Positions 42,377-50,909 of a DNA stretch of 64,000 nucleotides are shown in pieces; the stretch's first letter is position 1; each line of letters begins with the position of its first letter. The notes beneath the pieces were generated by a model. It saw nothing but the letters and a program-made list of their open reading frames with translations, had not been told where the DNA came from and did not search any database. Source of the stretch: Aved-18 sp964606665 (GTDB taxonomy: Bacteria; Cyanobacteriota; Vampirovibrionia; Obscuribacterales; Obscuribacteraceae); assembly GCA_964606665.1 (NCBI GenBank), contig CAZSHS010000007.1, positions 1-64,000 of the forward strand, in the 5' to 3' direction. Made by a program: the position numbers and the translations under genes.

Positions 42377-43158
42377 CCGGCTTCCTCGTTCGGTCGCTTG
42401 GTGAGCACTTCGGGCTCGCCTTCTGTTATTAAAATTGAGTGTTCAAAATGTGCTGATGCTTTGTAATCTTGCGTTACAACCGTCCAGCCATCTTGTTTGG
42501 TGCGCACTCTGTCACCACCCAGATTGAACATGGGTTCAATGGCTATTACCATACCAGGTTTTAAACGAGTCTTGCTACCAGTGCGGTAATTGAAAATGAA
42601 CGGTTCTTCATGAAGCACATAACCGATGCCGTGTCCGCCGTATTCACGCACGATGCCATATGCTCCTGCATTACCTACGTCCTCCACCGCACCACCAATA
42701 TCATCTAAAGTGGCACCAGCTCTAGATGCTCTGATTCCGGCATATAAACTCTCACGCGTGTCTGTAATTAGTTTTTCTTGCATTTTGTTCACGCTGCCAA
42801 TAGCTACAGTGGTTGCAGTATCTGCAATCAAATCGAGCTTTTTGCCATTCTCTTCACGCTGGAATGTGACACCAAGATCGATACTGAGCAAATCGCCGTC
42901 TTTCAAAATACGCGACTTGTTTGGGATCCCATGTACTACTTCTTCGTTTATAGAAACACAAAGAGTACCTGGAAAATCTCTATAACCTTTAAAAGTGGGA
43001 ATGGCTCCGGCATCTCTAATAGCTTTCTCAGCCTTTTGATCGAGTTCAAAGGTAGAAACACCCGCTTTAGCGCTTTGCATTAACATTTCCATGATTTCAC
43101 CGGCAAGTTTGCCGGCTTTACGCATGTATTCGAGATCTTTATCTAGAGTTACGATCAT
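42358..43158 (-). CDS. map: type I methionine aminopeptidase
   Basis: This 266-residue enzyme removes the N-terminal Met of nascent proteins. Metal ligands are visible: Asp in 'LLSIDLGVTF', Asp in 'LIADTATTV', His in 'GGHGIG', Glu in 'VIAIEPMF' and Glu in 'HFEHSILIT'. The His of 'EEVVHGIPN' is also conserved. It is 12 bp after adk, as in the spc operon of many bacteria, and overlaps infA. Confidence 0.97.
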   Translation of the reverse strand: MIVTLDKDLEYMRKAGKLAGEIMEMLMQSAKAGVSTFELDQKAEKAIRDAGAIPTFKGYRDFPGTLCVSINEEVVHGIPNKSRILKDGDLLSIDLGVTFQREENGKKLDLIADTATTVAIGSVNKMQEKLITDTRESLYAGIRASRAGATLDDIGGAVEDVGNAGAYGIVREYGGHGIGYVLHEEPFIFNYRTGSKTRLKPGMVIAIEPMFNLGGDRVRTKQDGWTVVTQDYKASAHFEHSILITEGEPEVLTKRPNEEAGWQSKA

Positions 43159-43170
43159 TTGCTTACTTAC

Positions 43171-43827
43171 CTAAACTGGGACTTGAAGCACTTTCAAAAT
43201 TTGCTCAAAAATGTGCTCGGGAGTATCGTCGGCATTAAGCGATTGAAGAACACCTTTGCCTTTATAAAAACCAATTAGAGGCTCAGTCTCGCGTTTATAA
43301 GTTTCAAGTCTACTTGATACCACTTCCACTTTATCATCAGAGCGATGAATGAGCTGACTTTGACAGTAGTCGCAAACGTCCTCCACTTTAGGCGGTGCGA
43401 ACTTAACGTGAAAAACGTTATTACAAACTTTGTTTGGACACGACCTGCGGCCAACAAGACGCTCTTCAAGCAACGCTGTGTCAATTTCCATGTCGATTAC
43501 AGCGTTCAGTTTCATGTCGAGTTCGTCGAGCAATTTGTCCAGACTTTCAGCTTGAGCCAGATTACGCGGAAAACCATCAAGAATAAATCCCTTTTTCAAG
43601 GCCGGCATGGATAGCGCTTCTCTAAACATATCTATTAAAACAGGATCTGGAACAAGCAAACCCTTATCCATAAACTCTTTGGCTTTAAGACCAGTTGCGG
43701 TGTTTTCTCTGATAGCGGCGCGAAGTAAATCTCCTGAGGATAAATGAGCCAGATCCAACTTAGTGGAAAGCTTCTTGCACTGGGTTCCTTTGCCTGAGCC
43801 TGGTGCGCCTAAAAACAAAACTTGCAT
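43171..43827 (-). CDS. adk: adenylate kinase
   Basis: This 218-residue enzyme interconverts ATP+AMP and 2 ADP. 'FLGAPGSGKGTQCKKL' is the P-loop, 'GFILDGFPRNLAQAE' is the nucleotide-binding strand, and 'CPNKVCNNVFHVKF' with 'CDYC' forms a zinc-binding LID domain of the Gram-positive type. It lies between secY and map, 12 bp from each. Confidence 0.97.
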   Translation of the reverse strand: MQVLFLGAPGSGKGTQCKKLSTKLDLAHLSSGDLLRAAIRENTATGLKAKEFMDKGLLVPDPVLIDMFREALSMPALKKGFILDGFPRNLAQAESLDKLLDELDMKLNAVIDMEIDTALLEERLVGRRSCPNKVCNNVFHVKFAPPKVEDVCDYCQSQLIHRSDDKVEVVSSRLETYKRETEPLIGFYKGKGVLQSLNADDTPEHIFEQILKVLQVPV

Positions 43828-43839
43828 TGATCTTTTCCT

Positions 43840-45303
43840 CTAGATACTTGCTTGCTCGTCCGACTTTCTAAACAAGCCACGAGCCTGATATCGAGCCGAT
43901 AAAGCGTGTGTGACAATTTGCTTTTGAGTATCAACCGCCACACCTACAAGAATGATGAGCGATGTACTTCCAAGCCCTTGCAGAGTGGTTACCTGCGTCC
44001 ATTGCTCGGCATGTATCGGCAAAATGGCAACTATACCAATAGCGCTTGCTCCAATGAAAACAAGCCGTCCAAGAGTCGATTCAAGAAACTCAGATGTTGG
44101 TCTTCCTGGTCTTATGCCCTGGATAGCTCTTCCCTGCCTGCGCAGATTTTCAGCCATGTCTTTTGGTTGAAGAATAATTGAAGCGTAGAAATAAGCAAAG
44201 AACATAATGAGGATGAAATAGATAAGAGAATGTTCCCATCTGTAATAAGAGAGCGCGTTTATCATTTCAGTCGAAATAAAGCCCCAGACATTTTTGGCCC
44301 AGTCTTCTTTTGCAAGAGACTCTATGCCCTTGCCTAAAAATGGTATCGATACCATAAGCTCGTAGATGACAGTACCTGGATCTTTGCTCTTGCCTTGACT
44401 GACAAATTGCATGACCGTGGTTGGGAACATCAAAAGTGACGAAGAAAAGATAATTGCCATAACTCCAGAAGGGTTGATAGGCAGATAAAGATAGTCATCT
44501 GGAGCGGCAACAAAGACTTGGCGACCTACGTTTCGTCTTGCACCAAGCACCATAATTTTGCGCACACCCTGTTGTAAACATACAATCAAAGCAGCCATGG
44601 CAAGGAAAAACAACACCAATACAGTCACGCCCCAAACAGGCGATTGCCCGGTATTGACTGCATCATAAGTGTTCTTCACCATCACAGGCAGTCTTGCCAC
44701 AATACCTAAGAAGATCAAAAGTGACGCACCATTGCCGACACCACGCTCGGTTATAAGTTCGCCCAGCCACATGATGAAAAGAGCCGAGGCTGTCATGATC
44801 ATTGCCGAAGTAATAATGAACCAGAATCCTGGTGTTAGCACCACCGGTGGCGCCTGAATTTTGGAAAGCAAGTTTGCAAGCATTACCGATTGCATAATAG
44901 AAATGCCTACAGTAGCGAGCCTGGTTATTTGCTGTAGTTTTTTACGCCCCTGCTCGCCCTGATTTTTTTGCAAATCTTCCAGTTGAGGAAAGACTTGAGT
45001 CATTAGTTGCAGAATAATCGAAGAAGTAATGTAGGGTCCAATACCAAGCGAAAAAATAGAAAGCTTATTCAAGGCGCCGCCAGTGAATAAGTCGACCATA
45101 CCAAGAAGACTCTGAGCATATTCTGGGTGTTTGAGAAAAGCGCTTGAATCAACGCCGGGCAAAGGTATATGCACACCAGCTCTGTATAGCAGGATCACTC
45201 CAAGGGTGAAAAATATTCTCTCCTTGAGTCCGGCGGCTGAGAGCATTTTGAATAGATCTTCAGGTCCGCCGATTTTACCTGGCTTACGCCTTGGTGAATT
45301 CAC
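43840..45303 (-). CDS. secY: protein translocase subunit SecY
   Basis: This 487-residue multi-pass channel protein of the Sec translocon has 'RAGVHIPLPGVDSSAF', 'FSLGIGPYITSSIILQLMTQ', 'GVGNGASLLIFLGIVARLP' and 'PKDMAENLRRQGRAIQGIRP' as recognisable segments. Length is somewhat above the usual 430-450, through longer loops between membrane helices. The GTG start has GGGGA ten bases upstream. Confidence 0.97.
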   Translation of the reverse strand: MNSPRRKPGKIGGPEDLFKMLSAAGLKERIFFTLGVILLYRAGVHIPLPGVDSSAFLKHPEYAQSLLGMVDLFTGGALNKLSIFSLGIGPYITSSIILQLMTQVFPQLEDLQKNQGEQGRKKLQQITRLATVGISIMQSVMLANLLSKIQAPPVVLTPGFWFIITSAMIMTASALFIMWLGELITERGVGNGASLLIFLGIVARLPVMVKNTYDAVNTGQSPVWGVTVLVLFFLAMAALIVCLQQGVRKIMVLGARRNVGRQVFVAAPDDYLYLPINPSGVMAIIFSSSLLMFPTTVMQFVSQGKSKDPGTVIYELMVSIPFLGKGIESLAKEDWAKNVWGFISTEMINALSYYRWEHSLIYFILIMFFAYFYASIILQPKDMAENLRRQGRAIQGIRPGRPTSEFLESTLGRLVFIGASAIGIVAILPIHAEQWTQVTTLQGLGSTSLIILVGVAVDTQKQIVTHALSARYQARGLFRKSDEQASI

Positions 45304-45360
45304 TTTGTAATTTTCCCCACACTAATTTGGTTTTGATAAGAAGACAAAGAATAGAAAATA

Positions 45361-45387
45361 CCTCTAGGCTGAATTTATGTCTAGAGG
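45361..45387 (-). promoter_or_regulatory. hairpin between rplO and secY
   Basis: CCTCTAG and CTAGAGG pair perfectly around a 13-nt loop and are followed on the minus strand by TATTTTCTATTCTTTG. This weak terminator-like element could modulate read-through into secY. Confidence 0.4.
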
Positions 45388-45418
45388 CATTCTGCAAGGA
45401 TTAAAGGCTCAACCGGGC

Positions 45419-45907
45419 TTAGCGACCACCCACGGGGATGCGTCCGCGTTTTTGTGGCTCTGGATGAATAACTTCATAAGAACCGCCAGCTTGTTGAATC
45501 TTGTCAATAGCACCTTGAGTAAAGTGATGAGCGTGGATTTTGAGAGCCACTTTCAATTCACCGTTGCCAAGGATTCTCAAACTATTGGTGGCACTGCTGT
45601 GAAGACCAAATTCAGCCAAGTTTTCTGGATTCAATTCGGTATTGGCAGGAAGTTTGTTCAACGTACCAACATTAATGGCGACCCAATTACGTCTTTTTAC
45701 TTGATCGAAATTGTGGATTTTGGGAAGACGTCTGAACAAAGGAGTTTGACCGCCCTCAAATCCAAAGCGCTTGGTTTGACCAGCTCTTTGTCCTTGACCG
45801 TTGTGGCCTCTGGTTGAAGTTTTACCATGACCCGAACCACGTCCACGTCCGACTCTTTTTGTGTCTCTTGTAGAACCCTCTTTGGGTTTGAGATCTATGA
45901 GGTTCAT
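45419..45907 (-). CDS. rplO: 50S ribosomal protein L15
   Basis: This 162-residue L15 begins 'LIDLKPKEGSTRDTKRVGRG', has the Gly-rich 'GSGHGKTSTRGHNGQGQRAG', and continues 'FEGGQTPLFRRLPKIHNFDQ'. It is preceded by a strong AAGGAG-type site. Normal length for the family. Confidence 0.97.
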   Translation of the reverse strand: MNLIDLKPKEGSTRDTKRVGRGRGSGHGKTSTRGHNGQGQRAGQTKRFGFEGGQTPLFRRLPKIHNFDQVKRRNWVAINVGTLNKLPANTELNPENLAEFGLHSSATNSLRILGNGELKVALKIHAHHFTQGAIDKIQQAGGSYEVIHPEPQKRGRIPVGGR

Positions 45908-45961
45908 TTTCTCTCCTTATGCCTTGCGCCGTAAAAACGACTCGGCTTCTTGTTTTACTAG

Positions 45962-46198
45962 TTACTTAGCTTTAGCAGTAACTTTTTTGGCTTCTTTTTT
46001 GTCTTTCAAATCGCAATCTTTGGCTTCGCAAACTTCCACCAAATGAGCTACTTTATCGAGCATTCCATTGATGGTAGGCGAAGAATTGTGCACGGCTGTT
46101 GTACCGAACTTGCGCAGACCAAGAGCTTTTACGATCTTTTTCTGAGTTTCGGTTCTACCGATCATTCCTTTTTTAAGGGTGATTTTTATCATGCTCAT
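45962..46198 (-). CDS. rpmD: 50S ribosomal protein L30
   Basis: This 78-residue L30 has the core 'IKITLKKGMIGRTETQKKIV' and 'TTAVHNSSPTINGMLDKVAH'. About 18 extra Lys/Ala-rich residues follow the usual 60-residue core. ATG 46198 or the second ATG (46192) could be used. Confidence 0.92.
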   Translation of the reverse strand: MSMIKITLKKGMIGRTETQKKIVKALGLRKFGTTAVHNSSPTINGMLDKVAHLVEVCEAKDCDLKDKKEAKKVTAKAK

Positions 46199-46211
46199 TT
46201 TTCTCTGGCTC

Positions 46212-46835
46212 CTAGTTAAGCATTTGCTTGAGGGTGATGCCTCTCAAACTGGCGGCGCGTTCAAAAGTACGCAGCTCTTTTAAGCCGTTTACAGTGGCGC
46301 GGGCAACGTTCAATGGTGAACGCGAACCCAGTGATTTAGACATGATGTCGCCGACTCCGGCAAGCTCTAACACAGCGCGTGCGGCACCACCGGCGATGAC
46401 GCCAGTACCTTTAGCGGCTGGTTTGAGCAAAATGCGGCTGGAGCCTTGTTTGCCGATGATTTGATGAGGGATACTTGTGTTAATCAAGGGCACCGAAATC
46501 ATAGATTTGCGTGCGTCAGAAACACCTTTTTGAATAGCGACAACGACTTCAGCAGCTTTGCCGATACCGATGCCAACTTGGCCTTTGCCGTTGCCTACTG
46601 CCACTACAGCGCGGAAGCTCAGTTTCTTACCACCCTTAACTACTTTGGTTACGCGGCGAACTTGAATGATTTTTTCTTCCCATTCTGATTGCTCACGTTC
46701 GCGGCGTGCATCGTCTTGACTGCGACGATTTGATTCGCGCGAAGACTGACGACGTCCTTTTTTAACGCCATCGCCACCAGTGGCTTCTTCCACCGGACTT
46801 GCCGGGACTGCGTGGTGCTTTTGCTCTTTTTCCAT
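46212..46835 (-). CDS. rpsE: 30S ribosomal protein S5, with charged N-terminal extension
   Basis: This 207-residue S5 has a core that starts near residue 52 ('EEKIIQVRRVTKVVKGGKKL') with 'VVAVGNGKGQVGIGIGKAAE' and 'KGTGVIAGGAARAVLELAGV'. About 50 Arg/Ser/Glu-rich residues precede the core ('RRQSSRESNRRSQDDARRER'). Bacterial S5 is normally about 165 residues. Confidence 0.96.
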   Translation of the reverse strand: MEKEQKHHAVPASPVEEATGGDGVKKGRRQSSRESNRRSQDDARREREQSEWEEKIIQVRRVTKVVKGGKKLSFRAVVAVGNGKGQVGIGIGKAAEVVVAIQKGVSDARKSMISVPLINTSIPHQIIGKQGSSRILLKPAAKGTGVIAGGAARAVLELAGVGDIMSKSLGSRSPLNVARATVNGLKELRTFERAASLRGITLKQMLN

Positions 46836-46853
46836 GAGTTCTTCTTTTCCTCT

Positions 46854-47216
46854 TTAAAGACTGAGTCCGGCGGTGCGAGCACCTTCGGCAATAGCGGCAA
46901 TACGTCCATGATAAATGTATCCGCCACGATCAAAAACGACGGCTTCAATTCCTTTATCTTTAGCTCTTTTGGCGATGAGCTCACCGACTTGTTTTGCAGC
47001 ATCCTTATCCCAGGATTTGCCACCTTTGAAGTCACCATCCAAGGTGCTTGCGCAAGCAAGTGTTGTAGATGTCGAATCATCCACAATCTGAGCATAAATG
47101 TGTTTGTTTGAGCGATAGACACAAAGACGCGGACGCTCTGCGGATCCGTAGATGCGGCGTCTGATGCGATTATGCCTCTTCACTCTTGCTGATTTTCTAT
47201 CTGCCTTTGTAATCAT
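46854..47216 (-). CDS. rplR: 50S ribosomal protein L18
   Basis: This 120-residue L18 has 'ARVKRHNRIRRRIYGSAERP', 'LCVYRSNKHIYAQIVDDSTS' and 'FDRGGYIYHGRIAAIAEGAR', and is of normal length. It binds 5S rRNA. It lies between rplF and rpsE as in the spc operon. Confidence 0.97.
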   Translation of the reverse strand: MITKADRKSARVKRHNRIRRRIYGSAERPRLCVYRSNKHIYAQIVDDSTSTTLACASTLDGDFKGGKSWDKDAAKQVGELIAKRAKDKGIEAVVFDRGGYIYHGRIAAIAEGARTAGLSL

Positions 47217-47266
47217 TTTTCTTATTCCTGATGCAATTTTTTCTGGTTATTAGTGCTTTGTCCTAA

Positions 47267-47818
47267 TTATTTGCTGCCGGCTGCTTTACCGGCTTTCTTC
47301 CTGATTACTTCCTCAATATATTTGACACCTTTGCCTTTGTAGACTTCTGGAGGACGTCTTGATCTGACGTCGGCGCAGAAATCGCCAAGTACTTGTTTGT
47401 CAAAACCGTTGATGGTGATTACGTTACCTTTGCCTACTGCAACTTCAATTCCTTTAGGAATTTCAATTTCGACAGGGTGCGAATAACCAAGCGCCAGGTT
47501 CAGTTTGCGACCCTCTACTACGGCGCGATAACCAACTCCGATAACTTCTAGTTTGCGCTCAAAACCTTGCGACACTCCAACCACCATATTACTGATGAGA
47601 GTGCGGGTCAGACCGTGCAGTCCACGTGCCAAACGACCATCGGTTTCTTCTTTGCGCTCAATTTTCAGATGTCCATCTTCTTGCTTAATAGCCATTTCCG
47701 GACGGAAACTTTGCGACAGCTCGCCTTTGGGACCTTTGACAGAAACTTTGTTATCTTCACCAAGGGTGACTGTAACTCCTGCCGGAATCTTGATTGGTGC
47801 TTTGCCTATGCGAGACAT
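47267..47818 (-). CDS. rplF: 50S ribosomal protein L6
   Basis: This 183-residue L6 starts 'SRIGKAPIKIPAGVTVTLGE', has 'VGVSQGFERKLEVIGVGYRA' and ends 'RRPPEVYKGKGVKYIEEVIR'. The gap to rplR is 50 bp. Confidence 0.97.
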   Translation of the reverse strand: MSRIGKAPIKIPAGVTVTLGEDNKVSVKGPKGELSQSFRPEMAIKQEDGHLKIERKEETDGRLARGLHGLTRTLISNMVVGVSQGFERKLEVIGVGYRAVVEGRKLNLALGYSHPVEIEIPKGIEVAVGKGNVITINGFDKQVLGDFCADVRSRRPPEVYKGKGVKYIEEVIRKKAGKAAGSK

Positions 47819-47850
47819 GGATTTATCCTCTTAATTATTCTTTGAAAAAA

Positions 47851-48252
47851 CTACCAGACGTAAGCTAGAACTTCGCCACCCACAATGTTTTTGCGAGCCT
47901 GGCGGTCGGTCATCAAACCACGATTAGTGGAGATGATGGCAACTCCAAGTCCACCTGAAACACGAGGCAGACGATCCGAAGATCTATAAATGCGAAGTCC
48001 GGGTTTGGAAATGCGCTTGATGCCCTGGATTACTTGCTCACCCTTAGGACCGTATTTGAGAACGATACGCATTCTCTGTTTTGGGTTGCCCAAGTCTTTT
48101 GTTTCGAACGAAGAAATAAAGCCTTCGTTGCGAAGCAATTCAGCCAAAGCTATTTTTTGTTTGGAGGCCGGCATTTCGACAACTGGTGACGATACCCGCG
48201 TTGCATTTCGGATATGTGTAAACATGTCGGCTATTGGATCTGTTACTGGCAT
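47851..48252 (-). CDS. rpsH: 30S ribosomal protein S8
   Basis: This 133-residue S8 begins 'VTDPIADMFTHIRNATRVSS' and ends in the conserved 'GGLGVAIISTNRGLMTDRQA' region that binds 16S rRNA helix 21. Normal length. Confidence 0.97.
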   Translation of the reverse strand: MPVTDPIADMFTHIRNATRVSSPVVEMPASKQKIALAELLRNEGFISSFETKDLGNPKQRMRIVLKYGPKGEQVIQGIKRISKPGLRIYRSSDRLPRVSGGLGVAIISTNRGLMTDRQARKNIVGGEVLAYVW

Positions 48253-48263
48253 TTATTTTTCTC

Positions 48264-48470
48264 CTACCAACTCGATTTGGTTACGCCGGGCAATAAACCT
48301 TCGTGAGCCATTTTTCTGAAGCAGAGGCGGCACAGTCCGAAATCACGAAAGACGCCTCTGGGACGTCCGCAAATGCGGCAACGATTGTGTAAGCGCACTT
48401 TTGGATACTTGCCTTTCAGGACAAGCTCCCTGCGCTTATGCTCTTTGTCAATCATCGATGTCTTAGCCAA
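48264..48470 (-). CDS. rpsN: 30S ribosomal protein S14, zinc-binding type (S14Z)
   Basis: This 68-residue S14 has two CxxC pairs ('CRICGRPRGVFRDFGLCRLC') that bind zinc, marking the short Z-type form. 'MAHEGLLPGVTKSSW' is the usual C-terminus. It lies between rplE and rpsH. Confidence 0.96.
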   Translation of the reverse strand: MAKTSMIDKEHKRRELVLKGKYPKVRLHNRCRICGRPRGVFRDFGLCRLCFRKMAHEGLLPGVTKSSW

Positions 48471-48502
48471 TTTTCTATTCCTCTCCTTACTCGCTTACGC
48501 GA

Positions 48503-49042
48503 CTACTTTTTAAATGGCATTCCTAATTCTTTGAGCAATGCAAGACCTTCTTGATCAGTTCTTGCAGTTGTGACGATGGCGATATCCATTCCTCTTGTCG
48601 CGTCGATTTTGTCGTACGAGATTTCAGGAAAGATAAGCTGCTCTTTGAGGCCTAACGAATAGTTTCCTCTTCCGTCAAATGATTTTGGTGATAGTCCGCG
48701 GAAGTCTTTGATACGCGGAAGGGCGATATGCATCAATTTGGACAAGAAGTAATACATGCGTTTGCCGCGGAGCGTAACGCTCACGCCAACAGGCATACCT
48801 TGTCTCAATTTGAATGTAGCGATTGATTTTTTAGCTCTTTTAATTACCGGTTTTTGACCACCGATAGTGGTTATGTCACTGACACCACCTTCAATCGCTT
48901 TAGCCGATGAAGTAGTTTCGCCAATGCCCATATTAAGGACAACTTTTTCAATACGCGGGATTTGCAGTTCGTTTTTATAGTCAAACTGCTTTTTCAAACT
49001 TGGCTTTACTGTTTTGTCGTAATGCTCTTTTACGTCGATCAT
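48503..49042 (-). CDS. rplE: 50S ribosomal protein L5
   Basis: This 179-residue L5 has 'QIPRIEKVVLNMGIGETTSS', 'GGQKPVIKRAKKSIATFKLR', 'LPRIKDFRGLSPKSFDGRGN' and 'RGMDIAIVTTARTDQEG'. It binds 5S rRNA. Normal length. Confidence 0.97.
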   Translation of the reverse strand: MIDVKEHYDKTVKPSLKKQFDYKNELQIPRIEKVVLNMGIGETTSSAKAIEGGVSDITTIGGQKPVIKRAKKSIATFKLRQGMPVGVSVTLRGKRMYYFLSKLMHIALPRIKDFRGLSPKSFDGRGNYSLGLKEQLIFPEISYDKIDATRGMDIAIVTTARTDQEGLALLKELGMPFKK

Positions 49043-49062
49043 TTTGGTTCGTCCTTCTAATT

Positions 49063-49563
49063 TTAGTTGTCTAGAATCTCGCCTGATTTCACGCCCACTC
49101 TCACTTTTTTGCCATTTTCAAGCACTTTATGACGAATGCGGGTCGGTTTTTTGGCGACGGGATCGTATAACTGAACTTTGCATGCGAAGATTGGAGCTTC
49201 TTTCTCCACGATTCCGCCTTGAGTCTGCATCGAACCAGGACGGGCTTTGGTAGCTCGTTTGATCACGTTGATACCTTCAACGATGATTTTGCCCTGGGCA
49301 GGAAAAACTTTGAGCACTTTGCCAATTTTGCCTTTGCCTGCTTTTTCAGATCCCGAAATCATCATTACTAGGTCGCCGCGTTTGACGTGCATTTTGGGCA
49401 CCAGATTGGTGACACCTTTTTTCACGAGCGCTTCAGACACAAGAGCGATGCCACCAGATTTGATTTTGGCGGATACAGCCCTTTTGGTGAATCTAAGCTT
49501 GTTAGGTTTCACTGGCTTCTTAGTAGATTTTCGTTTTCCGGTTGTCTCTTGAGCGGAACTCAT
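49063..49563 (-). CDS. rplX: 50S ribosomal protein L24, with N-terminal extension
   Basis: The KOW-containing L24 core begins near residue 58 ('KMHVKRGDLVMMISGSEKAG') with 'GKIGKVLKVFPAQGKIIVEG' and 'IVEKEAPIFACKVQLYDPVA'. About 57 residues, basic and Lys/Thr-rich, precede it ('KRKSTKKPVKPNKLRFTKRA'). Usual L24 is about 103 residues. ATG 49563 has AGAGG eight bases upstream; a TTG at 49590 is less likely. Confidence 0.94.
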   Translation of the reverse strand: MSSAQETTGKRKSTKKPVKPNKLRFTKRAVSAKIKSGGIALVSEALVKKGVTNLVPKMHVKRGDLVMMISGSEKAGKGKIGKVLKVFPAQGKIIVEGINVIKRATKARPGSMQTQGGIVEKEAPIFACKVQLYDPVAKKPTRIRHKVLENGKKVRVGVKSGEILDN

Positions 49564-49605
49564 TGTTTTTACCTCTGTATACTTCTTCAATTTCTTTCGC
49601 TGGGC

Positions 49606-49971
49606 TTAAATAACTTCTGGTGCCAACGAAATTATCTTGGTGAAATTCTTGTCTCTGAGTTCGCGGGCAATAGGTCCGAAAACGCGAGTACCTTTTGGGT
49701 TGCCATCTTTTTGGATGATCACAGCAGCATTGTCGTCAAAGCGAATAGTGGTGCCATCGGGACGACGGACACTTTGTTTGACTCTGACAATCACAGCTTG
49801 AACTACATCAGATTTTTTAACCGGCATGTGGGGAATCGCTTCTTTAACAGTGGCAACAATTTTGTCGCCGACCGATGCAAAAGTGCGGTTACCGCCAAGG
49901 ACACGAATACAAAGAAGCTCTTTGGCTCCAGTGTTGTCAGCGCATGTCAGTCTAGTTTCTTGTTGAATCAT
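49606..49971 (-). CDS. rplN: 50S ribosomal protein L14
   Basis: This 121-residue L14 has 'MIQQETRLTCADNTGAKELL', 'KSDVVQAVIVRVKQSVRRPD' and 'TRVFGPIARELRDKNFTKII'. Normal length. It overlaps rpsQ by one base. Confidence 0.98.
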   Translation of the reverse strand: MIQQETRLTCADNTGAKELLCIRVLGGNRTFASVGDKIVATVKEAIPHMPVKKSDVVQAVIVRVKQSVRRPDGTTIRFDDNAAVIIQKDGNPKGTRVFGPIARELRDKNFTKIISLAPEVI

Positions 49972-50252
49972 TATTTCGACTCCTTATCAATCGAGGAGGA
50001 GACGTTGTCTTGCGAGACTTTTTGAATCTCGATTACTTTCCAAGTTTTTTCTTTGGAGAGTGGTCTGCACTCTTCAATTTTCACTTCGTCTCCAGTTTTG
50101 CAAGCATTGGAGGCATCATGTGCTTTGAACTTGGTTGTTTTGACAATCTGCTTCTCGTAACGTGCGTGAGCGACGCGTCTTTCCACAGCAACTACGACGG
50201 TTTTATCCATCTTGTCTGATACCACGGTTCCGACTAAAACTTTCTTTGGCAT
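49971..50252 (-). CDS. rpsQ: 30S ribosomal protein S17
   Basis: This 93-residue S17 is an OB-fold protein with 'LVGTVVSDKMDKTVVVAVER' and 'ACKTGDEVKIEECRPLSKEK'. The core is usual length, with a short tail. It overlaps rplN by one base and follows rpmC after three. Confidence 0.97.
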   Translation of the reverse strand: MPKKVLVGTVVSDKMDKTVVVAVERRVAHARYEKQIVKTTKFKAHDASNACKTGDEVKIEECRPLSKEKTWKVIEIQKVSQDNVSSSIDKESK

Positions 50253-50255
50253 GAC

Positions 50256-50477
50256 TTACTTACTTCCTTTTGATACTTTTTTCTCAGACTTGTCAGCTTT
50301 TTCTGTGATTATGGTCAGAAGTTGAGCCAGTCTTTTCTTTGTCTGCCTTAGTTTGGCAGTGCTCTCAAGCTTGCGCAGCGAATGAGCAAAACGCAGACTG
50401 ACAATTTCCTTGCGGGTATCAGCTACCTGTGTATTCAATTCTTCTTGCGAAAGCTCTCGCATTTCCTTGATTTTCAT
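50256..50477 (-). CDS. rpmC: 50S ribosomal protein L29
   Basis: This product of about 73 residues has the L29 core 'KEMRELSQEELNTQVADTRK' and 'LRFAHSLRKLESTAKLRQTK'. ATG 50477 has GAGGA five bases upstream; an in-frame TTG at 50498 would overlap rplP. A short Lys/Ser-rich tail follows the core. Confidence 0.95.
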   Translation of the reverse strand: MKIKEMRELSQEELNTQVADTRKEIVSLRFAHSLRKLESTAKLRQTKKRLAQLLTIITEKADKSEKKVSKGSK

Positions 50478-50487
50478 CTTGTCCTCA

Positions 50488-50904
50488 CTAACTACCAAGT
50501 TGGCGTTTAACTACACGACACTTGACTGGAAGCTTTTGAGCAGCCAGAGCGAGTGCTTCGTGCGCGTCTTTTTCAGTTACGCCTGCCATTTCAAACATTA
50601 CGCGACCAGTTTTAACCACAGCCACCCAGAATTCTGGATTACCTTTACCAGAGCCCATGCGGACTTCGGCTGGTTTTTTCGATACTGCTTTATCGGGGAA
50701 TACGCGAATCCAAATTTGACCACCACGTTTAACCGAACGGGTCATCGCTTTACGTGCAGCTTCAATCTGACGCGATGTAATCCAGGCTGGTTCAAGAACC
50801 TGCAAACCGTATTCGCCAAAATCTACTTTGACGCCACGGGTTTCGCAGCCGGTCATACGGCCCCTGTGATGTTTTCTGTATTTGGTACGCTTCGGCATTA
50901 ACAT
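50488..50904 (-). CDS. rplP: 50S ribosomal protein L16
   Basis: This 138-residue L16 has the N-terminal 'PKRTKYRKHHRGRMTGCETR', then 'EAARKAMTRSVKRGGQIWIR' and 'VFPDKAVSKKPAEVRMGSGK', and normal length. Confidence 0.98.
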   Translation of the reverse strand: MLMPKRTKYRKHHRGRMTGCETRGVKVDFGEYGLQVLEPAWITSRQIEAARKAMTRSVKRGGQIWIRVFPDKAVSKKPAEVRMGSGKGNPEFWVAVVKTGRVMFEMAGVTEKDAHEALALAAQKLPVKCRVVKRQLGS

Positions 50905-50909
50905 TTCGA

